Assembly: GCA_003223995.1 (NCBI GenBank)
Contig: QHYA01000217.1
Span: 1-15,860 of the forward strand
Reading direction: 5' to 3'
Source: Acidobacteriota bacterium
Lineage (GTDB): Bacteria; Acidobacteriota; Polarisedimenticolia; QHYA01
DNA length: 15,860 nt
Numbering within the stretch: the stretch's first letter is position 1; every line of letters starts with the position of its first letter. The notes beneath the pieces were generated by a model. It was not told the origin of the DNA. It ran no database searches and saw nothing but the letters and a program-made list of their open reading frames with translations. The position numbers and the translations under genes are program-made. Of this stretch, positions 6,556 to 12,622 are shown one piece after another.

Positions 6556-8037
6556 ATGGACGCACTCAAGGATCTCGAGCTGCTCATCCGGTCCCGCACT
6601 CCGATCATCGCCGTGGAGACGTGCGAGGAAGACCGCGTGGAAGAGGTGCTCCTCTCCCTGGCGGCGAGACTCAGTGTCCCGCTCTTTCTATGGACGGTTT
6701 CCGAAGGGCTGAGGCGGTCCGGCGCCGGGAATCAGATCTACGACACGCAGGATCCGGGCAAGGCGCTTGCCAATCTTGCGGCGATCAAAGAGGACGGGAT
6801 CTTCTTCTTCAAGGACCTCCATCATTACCTGGATCATCCGGAGGTCGTCCGGAGGGTCCAGGACCTCTCCTCCCTCTTCTCGAAATCCTCCCGGGCTCTC
6901 ATCCTGTCCGCGCCGCGGATCGACCTTCCGGCAGAGCTGGAAAGCCTGACGGCGACATTCAAGCTGGATCTGCCGGGAGCGGACGAGCTGTGGGCCCTGG
7001 TGAAGGATGTCCTCACCGAGCTGGCGCAGACCCGCAAGATCCGGGCACAGTTATCGGGAGAGGAGCGGGCCCGGCTGCTCGAAAGCCTGAAGGGTCTGAC
7101 GCTCCAGGAGGCGCGGCGAGCCCTCACGATGGCGATCCTGGAAGACGGGGCACTGACCGGATCGGACGTCCAGGCTGTTCTGGAGATCAAGAAGGAGCGC
7201 CTCCGGAAGGAAGGCATCCTCGATTTCCTGACGCCCGAGGATTGCATGGCCGATGTCGGAGGCCTCGAGAACCTGAAGAGCTGGCTCCAGAAGAGAAGAA
7301 GAGCTTTCACGGCGGAGGCCAGGAAGTTCGGCATCCCGCACCCGAAGGGGATCATCCTTCTCGGGGTGCAAGGCTGCGGAAAGAGCCTCGCTGCCAAGGC
7401 CGTCGCGCACGAGTGGTCGCTCCCCTTGCTCAAGATGGAGCCCGGGCGGCTCTACGGGAGATTCATCGGCGAATCGGAGGAAAACCTCGAGAAGGCGCTG
7501 GGAGTCGCGGAGAGAATGGCTCCCTGCGTGCTGATGGTGGACGAGATCGAAAAGGGCTTTGCCAGCGTCAGCTCCTCGGAGACGGACGCCGGCCTGTCCA
7601 AGCGCATCTTCGGCAGGCTGCTCGGCTGGCTTCAGGACCGCCCGGCGCCCGTCTTCGTCGCGGCGACCTGCAACGACATCTCGCAGCTTCCGCCCGAGAT
7701 GATGCGCAAGGGACGCTTCGACGAGATCTTCTTTCTCGACCTGCCGAAACGGGAAGAAAGGAAGGAGATCTTCGCGCTTCACCTGCGGAAGAGGGGGCGG
7801 GACCCGGCCGCATTCGACCTCGACGCCCTCGCGGCCGCATCGGATGGGTTCAGCGGCTCCGAGATCGAGCAGGCCATCGTCTCCGCCCTCTACACGGCCT
7901 TCTCCCGCTCGGGAGATATCACGACGATCGTGATCGTGGAGGAGCTGCGGGCAACGAAACCACTATCCGTCGCTCGTGCCGAGGAGATCGATGCGCTCCG
8001 GGGGTGGGCAGCTGGCCGCGCCGTGATGGCGAACTGA
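6556..8037 (+). CDS. Ycf46-like AAA+ ATPase
   Basis: A 493-residue cytoplasmic ATPase. The N-terminal 200 residues (SRTPIIAVETCEEDRVEEVL onward) form a degenerate AAA-like region typical of the Ycf46 family from plastids, cyanobacteria and other bacteria. The C-terminal AAA+ module is complete: Walker A GVQGCGKS at 270-277, Walker B VLMVDE at 325-330, sensor-1 TCN at 371-373, arginine-finger region MRKGRFDE at 383-390, and a GFSGSEIEQAI sensor-2 helix. It is likely a hexameric remodelling ATPase; its physiological role is poorly defined. The ATG at 6556 follows a GGGGGGA Shine-Dalgarno-like run. The last 24 codons are duplicated downstream at 8305-8376, where the predicted residues (EALRQWAAGRAVIAN) differ slightly. 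Confidence 0.9.
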   Translation: MDALKDLELLIRSRTPIIAVETCEEDRVEEVLLSLAARLSVPLFLWTVSEGLRRSGAGNQIYDTQDPGKALANLAAIKEDGIFFFKDLHHYLDHPEVVRRVQDLSSLFSKSSRALILSAPRIDLPAELESLTATFKLDLPGADELWALVKDVLTELAQTRKIRAQLSGEERARLLESLKGLTLQEARRALTMAILEDGALTGSDVQAVLEIKKERLRKEGILDFLTPEDCMADVGGLENLKSWLQKRRRAFTAEARKFGIPHPKGIILLGVQGCGKSLAAKAVAHEWSLPLLKMEPGRLYGRFIGESEENLEKALGVAERMAPCVLMVDEIEKGFASVSSSETDAGLSKRIFGRLLGWLQDRPAPVFVAATCNDISQLPPEMMRKGRFDEIFFLDLPKREERKEIFALHLRKRGRDPAAFDLDALAAASDGFSGSEIEQAIVSALYTAFSRSGDITTIVIVEELRATKPLSVARAEEIDALRGWAAGRAVMAN

Positions 8038-8042
8038 GGTCT
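7966..8042 (+). repeat. 77-bp direct repeat, copy A (end of AAA+ gene)
   Basis: Covers the last 24 codons of the AAA+ gene including its stop, plus 5 bases. It aligns without gaps to 8305-8381, with 71 of 77 bases identical. Three of the six differences change an amino acid in the ATPase frame (D to E, G to Q, M to I), one is silent, one is the second change in the G-to-Q codon, and one lies after the stop. Confidence 0.9.
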
Positions 8043-8066
8043 TATGGCTCCATCGACCAAGATACC

Positions 8067-8093
8067 GTATACTTCCCAGTCGAATACGTATAC
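8067..8093. promoter_or_regulatory. Paired GTATAC palindromes, likely antitoxin operator
   Basis: Two GTATAC palindromes (8067-8072 and 8088-8093) are 21 bases apart, two DNA turns, just upstream of the ribbon-helix-helix antitoxin start at 8103. The first overlaps a TATACT -10-like sequence (8069-8074). This is the usual layout of an autorepressed vapBC promoter. Confidence 0.5.
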
Positions 8094-8102
8094 GAAACCG
8101 CC

Positions 8103-8304
8103 ATGAGAACCAAGCTCACGGTCACGATCGATGAGGAGTTGTTGCCGAAGGCGAAGCGGCACGCGCGCTCCCAGAAAATGTCGCTTTCTCGGTTGATCGA
8201 ATCCGCACTCAGAGGACTCACGGCCGAGGACAGACCATCTTTCTCTCGGCGGTGGCGCGGTCGGTTCCGGCCCGCTGGCCGCAAGGACAAGCGGTACGCA
8301 GCCG
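8103..8304 (+). pseudogene. VapB-like ribbon-helix-helix antitoxin, C-terminus lost
   Basis: The ATG at 8103 starts a clear MetJ/Arc-type antitoxin N-terminus, MRTKLTVTIDEELLPKAKR, followed by a second helix (MSLSRLIESALRGL) and a basic SFSRRWRGRFRP segment usual in antitoxins of this group. After about 67 codons the frame enters the duplicated AAA+ tail (copy B) in a different phase and stays open as unrelated Arg-rich sequence up to about 9107. The natural last 10-15 residues and the stop are therefore missing. The DNA-binding half looks intact and might still bind its operator; toxin neutralisation is probably lost. Confidence 0.75.
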
Positions 8305-8381
8305 TCCGTCGCTCGTGCCGAGGAGATCGAGGCGCTCCGGCAGTGGGCCGCTGGCCGCGCCGTGATAGCGAACTGAAGTCT
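8305..8381 (+). repeat. 77-bp direct repeat, copy B (within the broken vapBC locus)
   Basis: Second copy of the AAA+ gene tail, 71 of 77 bases identical to 7966-8042. In the ATPase phase it is fully open and ends in the same position with TGA (8374-8376), yet nothing upstream is ATPase sequence. It sits where the junction of vapB and vapC should be. Confidence 0.9.
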
Positions 8382-8601
8382 GCATTCTCGTCGGTGGCTC
8401 CTCATTGGCGTCGCGGCGACCACGACCGAGAGTCTGCGACAAGCGGCTCGCCTGGCCATGCGGGACTTCGAAGATGCCATGCAGGTGGCAGCCGCCCTGG
8501 CCTGCGGCGCAGAAGTGATCGCGACGCGAAACGTGCGCGACTACGCCGGGGCGCCTGTCCGTGCGGCGACACCGGCTTCCCTGGTGAAGCTGCTGGCGTG
8601 A
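8377..8601 (+). pseudogene. VapC-like PIN-domain toxin, C-terminal remnant
   Basis: A 74-codon reading frame that opens right after the stop in repeat copy B and has no convincing start. From about 8404 it reads as the C-terminal half of a PIN ribonuclease: DFEDAMQVAAALACGAEVIATRNVRDYAG, with the conserved D-x-x-DA helix and the TRNxxD metal-site strand, then PASLVKLL and TGA. The N-terminal half with the first catalytic Asp is absent, so no active nuclease is expected. Together with the antitoxin fragment it marks a vapBC locus disrupted by insertion or recombination of the 77-bp repeat. Confidence 0.75.
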
Positions 8602-8627
8602 AAGCGCCGGGACCGAGCTTGTTTCTC

Positions 8628-10910
8628 TTAGCGCAGCGGCGGACCGGCGGTCAAGCTCGCGGGGAGAAGCAAAGGCCCGTCGAGGCCGCGCTCGCGAGCC
8701 CGGTCATGGTAGAGATGGCAAAGGCCGCAATCCGTCCTCGTCCCTCCCTGACGGTGGCAATGCATGCAGGAGGCGATGGGCGGAAGGAGCACGTCGGAGG
8801 TCTCCTGGCTGTCCTTCGCTTTGTGGCAGGCGACGCAGGCCAGCACCCTGTGGGCGCGATGGGAGAAACTCGCGTGCGGAAGCCAGGAGGCGGGGATGGA
8901 TGGGGGCGAGATCTCGGGCAAGGCGCGCAGCGAGATCTCCGACAGGGCGCGGCGGTCCGCTCCTTTCGGCCATGTCATCTCATGGCAGAGATGGCAGTCC
9001 CTGCGAAAGAGCACCGTCTCGGCAATCGCCACCTGACGGACCACCCACTCCTCCGCCGTGCGGGCCGGCGGGGGAAGAGGCTCCGTCCCCGGCCGCCTTC
9101 GGCCTGAAGCCTCCTGCATGGCAGAAACAGGAGGGTCCGGTTCGGAGAGCCGCGCGGGTCTGCGGGCAATCTCGTTCTGAAAGGCCCGGGTCAGGAACTC
9201 GTGGATTCGCTCGGGCTTGTCGTGCGGCGCGACGAGCCCCGCGGAAAAGCGCGAGGCCAGGTCAAAGGCGAGCGGATGGCAGGCGGCGCAGCGCTCTTGA
9301 TAGGCGACAGGTTTCATCCGCCGCTGGGCGGCGTCGGGAAGATGGCAGGATGAGCACTGGAGCGTCACGGCTCCCTCAGGGCCGCGAAGCCCCGGCTTCA
9401 GATGTACCTGGTGGTTGAGGCGGATCCGCGCCCTGTCCCTTTCGCCCGCGCGCAACGGCCCGAGCTCGGGATGGCCGCCGGGAGAGAAGGAAACGACCCG
9501 TGTCTCGAACCGCGCGTGTCCTTGCCGTGTCGTGAGAGAGGCGTGGCAGCGGACGCAGGCGGCGTCCTTCGTGCGGACCAACGCCTCTCCCCGATGCTCC
9601 GCGTGGCACTCCGCACAGGGCGGCATGAAGGTCTGCGACTCGTGGTGCACTGGCCCGTCGTGACAGGTCAGGCAGCGCTCGTCGCGGATCGTGAGGAAAT
9701 ACCTGCTCGCTCGTCCGCCGCCATGACAACTGGAGCAGTCCGATCCGAAGAAGGCGTGGGGAGCCGACACGGGCCCCGGAAGCAGGACCCGCTCGGCAGC
9801 CCCGGAGATCGCCGCCAGTGCCGCGGCCGCCGAGATCGCGCCCGCGCCGAGGGAGAGTCGCCACTTCCAGGAGCGGAATGGATGCCGCTTCTTGAAGTAA
9901 TCGAGAGAAATCCTCTTTGCGAGTCCCTTCGTCGTTCGCGCACGCAGACGCGACTGCACCCGGAGCTGACGCCTCTCCTCGCAGATATCGGCCAGCTCCC
10001 CCAGCGCCTCTTGCAGCGCCGGCGGGTCGGCAGGCAGCAGCGTGCGCAGCCTTTCGAAGAGAGAGGCGGCCGCCTCCTTTCGATCCAGCTCGCTGTCCCG
10101 TCCGGATGGGGAAAGGTAGGGGCGCGCGCGGGCGAGGTAGAAGTCTTTCAGCGGGGCGCTCCCTATCGCCTCCGAGAGGGCCGAGGCGACAGTCGCGGCT
10201 CGGTGTCTGGCGCGCCGCTCCGCTGCTTCCTCCGGAGTCGGCGCGCGATGAGGGGAGGCGGTCGGAGCGGCGGAAGCGGCAGCCGGCGCGGCAGGTGATG
10301 CGGGGGGCGCGACTGCCGCAACGGGAGCGGCAGCAGCGGGAGCAGCGGCGGCGGGAGCGGCAGCAGTAGGAGCGGCGCGCGGGGCTTCAGGCGCCGCCTG
10401 CAGACCGAGATCGCCGCAGACGCCGGAGATCCGCGCGTCGGCCTCCTCGCGCAGCTGCTCGATGATATGAGGGATCTCTTCGTAGACCGTCTCCAGAGGC
10501 GCCTGATCGGTCATGAGCCTCGGGATGAACTGCTGGAGAGCGAGGCCGAACAGGCCGCTTCCGGTGACAGCGAAGAGAAGGACGAGGAGAGTCGCCGTCA
10601 GCGGCCCGCCCAGAGAGAATCCTCCGTGAAAGAGGACGAGGAGCACCGAGAGAAGGCCCAACCAGATGTGCCCCTTGAGCCAGGTCGCGGCGCGCCCGAG
10701 CCTCCAGGCGGGAAGCTTCCGGCGCGCGCCCAGCAGGGCCGCGAAGATGATCAGCGACGTCGCGGCCACGCCGAAGCAAAGCCCTGGCCCCGAGCCTCCG
10801 CTCGGCCCCGCGGGGGCAGCGCGGGCGTAGAGGATGTAGAGCAGGGAGCATGCGGCGGCCAGGAAGAGTGTCCCGCCGGCCCACTTTCGATGCCCCGCGT
10901 CGATGATCAC
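8628..10910 (-). CDS. Membrane decahaem cytochrome c with four-helix N-terminal domain
   Basis: A 760-residue protein. Four membrane helices lie at about 11-30, 42-62, 78-100 and 103-128; the third holds H81 and H95, a His-x13-His spacing seen in b-type haem helices. An Ala/Pro-rich linker (171-226) and a charged region (227-345) follow. A fifth hydrophobic helix (352-372) precedes a periplasmic domain with ten CxxCH sites: C392, C413, C432, C452, C519, C541, C639, C692, C715, C728. It probably takes electrons from the adjacent Fe-S protein and delivers them to periplasmic haems. GTG 10910 was chosen for its GGGAG at -8; it begins a VIIDAG N-terminus. The start region is duplicated with a 29-base offset. 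It lies 25 bases after the Fe-S gene. Confidence 0.88.
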   Translation of the reverse strand: MIIDAGHRKWAGGTLFLAAACSLLYILYARAAPAGPSGGSGPGLCFGVAATSLIIFAALLGARRKLPAWRLGRAATWLKGHIWLGLLSVLLVLFHGGFSLGGPLTATLLVLLFAVTGSGLFGLALQQFIPRLMTDQAPLETVYEEIPHIIEQLREEADARISGVCGDLGLQAAPEAPRAAPTAAAPAAAAPAAAAPVAAVAPPASPAAPAAASAAPTASPHRAPTPEEAAERRARHRAATVASALSEAIGSAPLKDFYLARARPYLSPSGRDSELDRKEAAASLFERLRTLLPADPPALQEALGELADICEERRQLRVQSRLRARTTKGLAKRISLDYFKKRHPFRSWKWRLSLGAGAISAAAALAAISGAAERVLLPGPVSAPHAFFGSDCSSCHGGGRASRYFLTIRDERCLTCHDGPVHHESQTFMPPCAECHAEHRGEALVRTKDAACVRCHASLTTRQGHARFETRVVSFSPGGHPELGPLRAGERDRARIRLNHQVHLKPGLRGPEGAVTLQCSSCHLPDAAQRRMKPVAYQERCAACHPLAFDLASRFSAGLVAPHDKPERIHEFLTRAFQNEIARRPARLSEPDPPVSAMQEASGRRRPGTEPLPPPARTAEEWVVRQVAIAETVLFRRDCHLCHEMTWPKGADRRALSEISLRALPEISPPSIPASWLPHASFSHRAHRVLACVACHKAKDSQETSDVLLPPIASCMHCHRQGGTRTDCGLCHLYHDRARERGLDGPLLLPASLTAGPPLR
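10233..10400 (-). repeat. Ala/Pro-rich low-complexity tract in the decahaem gene
   Basis: Codons 171-226 of the decahaem cytochrome are mostly Ala and Pro with short repeated blocks such as AAAPAAAAP. The DNA is a degenerate GCxGCx run. It joins the membrane domain to the charged and haem regions and is likely a flexible or extended spacer. Confidence 0.85.
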
Positions 10911-10946
10911 GAGGCTCCCGATCTCGCGTCGATGATCACGAGGCTC
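10896..10946 (-). repeat. 22-bp direct repeat at the Fe-S/decahaem gene junction
   Basis: A 22-base sequence occurs exactly at 10925-10946 and 10896-10917 (29-base offset). Each copy contains GAGCCTC-GTG-ATCATCGACG, meaning a Shine-Dalgarno-like purine run, a GTG and the first codons VIIDA. In the upstream copy the GTG overlaps the Fe-S gene stop as GTGA, but its frame ends after ten codons; only the downstream copy leads into the cytochrome. This looks like a duplicated start region of a formerly overlapping gene pair. Confidence 0.9.
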
Positions 10947-12525
10947 TCGTGCGGGCCCTCGCGGCCTCGCGGATGTCGCGGCCCGCGGACAGCCGCTGGA
11001 AGAAGCTGAGCGGCTCCACCCTCCAGGCGGCCTCGTGCGGGCAGGAGGCGACGCAGGCCGGCTCCCTCTGGTCCGTGCACAGGTCGCAGGTCGTCGCTTT
11101 CTCCTTGACGACCGCCTTCGTCGCACCAGCTCTCTCCGGGTCCTCCTCCCGGACCTCGAAGGGGTGCATGTTGATGTTGCCGTAAGGGCACTGCTTGGCG
11201 CACAGCCCGCAGCCGATGCACCAATCCTCGATCACGATCTCGAAGGACTCCTTCCGGCGGATCGACCCGACCGGACAGCCGATCATGCAGAGCGGGTCCC
11301 GACACTGCCGGCAGGAGGTCGCCACGAGGAACCGGTCGTAGCGCAATCCCTCGCGAACGAGCCGTGTGATCCCGTCGTGCGTGTCGGCGCACGCCCGGAC
11401 GCAGTCGTCGCAGCGGGTGCAGCGGTCGAGGTCGAGCACCAGCAGGCTCCGCGCCTGCATCAATCCCTGCCCCAGGAACGAATCCAGCGAGACGGAGGCC
11501 GAGGTGGATTCGAGGCGGCTGTTCGCCTCCTCGCGCTCTGCGGCGGTCTTCTCGAGCGAGCGGCGGATCTGCGGGAACTTCTCGAGCATCAGGCGGAAGT
11601 CCTCCGCGCGGATCTTCACGAGTTCCACGTGGTCCAGGGCCCGGCAGGTGGCCGAGCGCGCCGTGGCGCCGAGCAGCCCCATCTCGCCGAAGTAGTTCCC
11701 CCGGGAGAGGTATGAGAGGACCATCTCTCCGCCGGGAAAGCGGCGCAGGACCTTCACGAAGCCGATGCGAACGATGTAGAGCGCGTCGGCCGGGTCCCCT
11801 TGCCGGAAGATCGTCGCCTTCTCCTCGTCGTAGATGAAGTTCTTCTTCTTGTCCTGCGTGAAGGGGTCGATGGTGACCAGCTCGACCCTGTCTCGAAGGA
11901 ATTCCAGGAACTCGTCCGACAGCTCGGCGAAGAGGGGGACGGAGCGCAGGTGGCCGTCCATGGCCCGCCGGCGGTAGTTCTCGTCGAGCTGTTTCTTGAA
12001 GGCGGGGTTTCTCTGGAGCAACTGCAGGATGTTCCGGAGCATCTCCAGGGCCTGGACCTCCGTTTTCGCGCGAACGGTCGCCGAGCGGGGGTAGAAAGAC
12101 AGGCACGTCATCTCCCCGAACAGCGCCCCTTCAGACAGCTCCGCCACGGGCCGCTCGCGCGACAGGTCCACCGGAGCGTCGATGGGGATGAGCCGCCGCG
12201 TGTCCTCCTCGCGGATCTCCTCACCGCCGACGAGACGGCTCTTCACGCGCCAGACGAGGTTTCCGATCGCCCCGCCGGTCTTGACGTGGGCGATCGGTGC
12301 GCGGATCAGGACCTCCGCTTTCCCCTCGAGCAGGTAGAAGGCGGTCGATCCGAATTCTCCTTCGTGGCAGATGATTTCGCCTGGGCGGAACCGGCGGAGG
12401 ACGACCGCCCCCGGAGTGCGTTCGAGCGCCGCGGCGGGAATGCCCTGGAAGATCGGAAGGGAGGCGAGGCGATCGGACGAGAGAGGCTCGCCTCTGTCCA
12501 GCCGGACCTCGATGGGACTCGCCAT
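10936..12525 (-). CDS. cNMP-binding ferredoxin: two cyclic-nucleotide domains plus four [4Fe-4S] motifs
   Basis: A 529-residue soluble protein. Residues 20-165 and 193-315 are two cNMP-binding domains of the CRP type, with phosphate-binding cassettes FGEMTCLSFYPRSATVRA (136-153) and FGEMGLLGATARSATCRA (279-296). The first contains an insert of about 45 residues. No helix-turn-helix follows; instead residues 365-500 form a ferredoxin-like electron-transfer domain with 16 Cys in four groups: C369/372/375/379, C405/408/413/417, C436/439/442/446 and C480/483/491/495, arranged as in HybA/DmsB subunits. It likely shuttles electrons in the cytoplasm under control of bound cyclic nucleotide and feeds the decahaem protein encoded next. 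ATG 12525 was chosen over an ATG at 12546, which would lie upstream of the putative -10. Confidence 0.9.
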   Translation of the reverse strand: MASPIEVRLDRGEPLSSDRLASLPIFQGIPAAALERTPGAVVLRRFRPGEIICHEGEFGSTAFYLLEGKAEVLIRAPIAHVKTGGAIGNLVWRVKSRLVGGEEIREEDTRRLIPIDAPVDLSRERPVAELSEGALFGEMTCLSFYPRSATVRAKTEVQALEMLRNILQLLQRNPAFKKQLDENYRRRAMDGHLRSVPLFAELSDEFLEFLRDRVELVTIDPFTQDKKKNFIYDEEKATIFRQGDPADALYIVRIGFVKVLRRFPGGEMVLSYLSRGNYFGEMGLLGATARSATCRALDHVELVKIRAEDFRLMLEKFPQIRRSLEKTAAEREEANSRLESTSASVSLDSFLGQGLMQARSLLVLDLDRCTRCDDCVRACADTHDGITRLVREGLRYDRFLVATSCRQCRDPLCMIGCPVGSIRRKESFEIVIEDWCIGCGLCAKQCPYGNINMHPFEVREEDPERAGATKAVVKEKATTCDLCTDQREPACVASCPHEAAWRVEPLSFFQRLSAGRDIREAARARTRAS

Positions 12526-12534
12526 CGGCCCGGC

Positions 12535-12543
12535 AGAATAGCA
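12535..12543 (-). promoter_or_regulatory. Extended -10 promoter of the Fe-S/decahaem operon (TGCTATTCT)
   Basis: TGC plus TATTCT ends 9 bases before the ATG at 12525, implying a leaderless or nearly leaderless transcript. It faces the cytochrome promoter at 12572-12580, so the 97-base gap between the two genes holds divergent promoters about 30 bases apart. Confidence 0.5.
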
Positions 12544-12550
12544 CATCGTT

Positions 12551-12575
12551 CGTTTCTGCTTTGTCCGTTTCTGCT
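12551..12575 (+). repeat. 10-bp direct repeat CGTTTCTGCT in the divergent promoter region
   Basis: CGTTTCTGCT occurs at 12551-12560 and 12566-12575, a 15-base offset; the second copy runs into the cytochrome -10. It may be a regulator site or simply local duplication. Confidence 0.6.
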
Positions 12576-12580
12576 ATCAT
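12572..12580 (+). promoter_or_regulatory. Extended -10 promoter of the multihaem cytochrome gene (TGCTATCAT)
   Basis: TGC plus TATCAT, followed by CGACCGCC, is the same element as at 6505-6513 and also ends 42 bases before its start codon. A GGGAGA purine run near 12610 serves as the ribosome-binding site. Confidence 0.55.
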
Positions 12581-12622
12581 CGACCGCCCTGCCCGCCGCT
12601 CTTCACGCGGGAGACGATCTGC

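Noticed and set aside
7966..8381. Insertion sequence flanked by the 77-bp repeats
   Set aside because: No transposase or terminal inverted repeats lie in the 262 bases between the copies, and the repeat is far longer than a target-site duplication.
6504..9107. An 867-codon plus-strand open frame
   Set aside because: It runs out of frame through the AAA+ gene, through the antitoxin fragment and repeat copy B, then antisense to the decahaem gene. Only the stretch at 8103-8304 has family signal; the rest is GC-driven openness.
12526..12546. Earlier ATG for the cNMP-ferredoxin, adding seven residues
   Set aside because: That codon lies upstream of the putative extended -10 at 12543-12535, so it would not be in the transcript.
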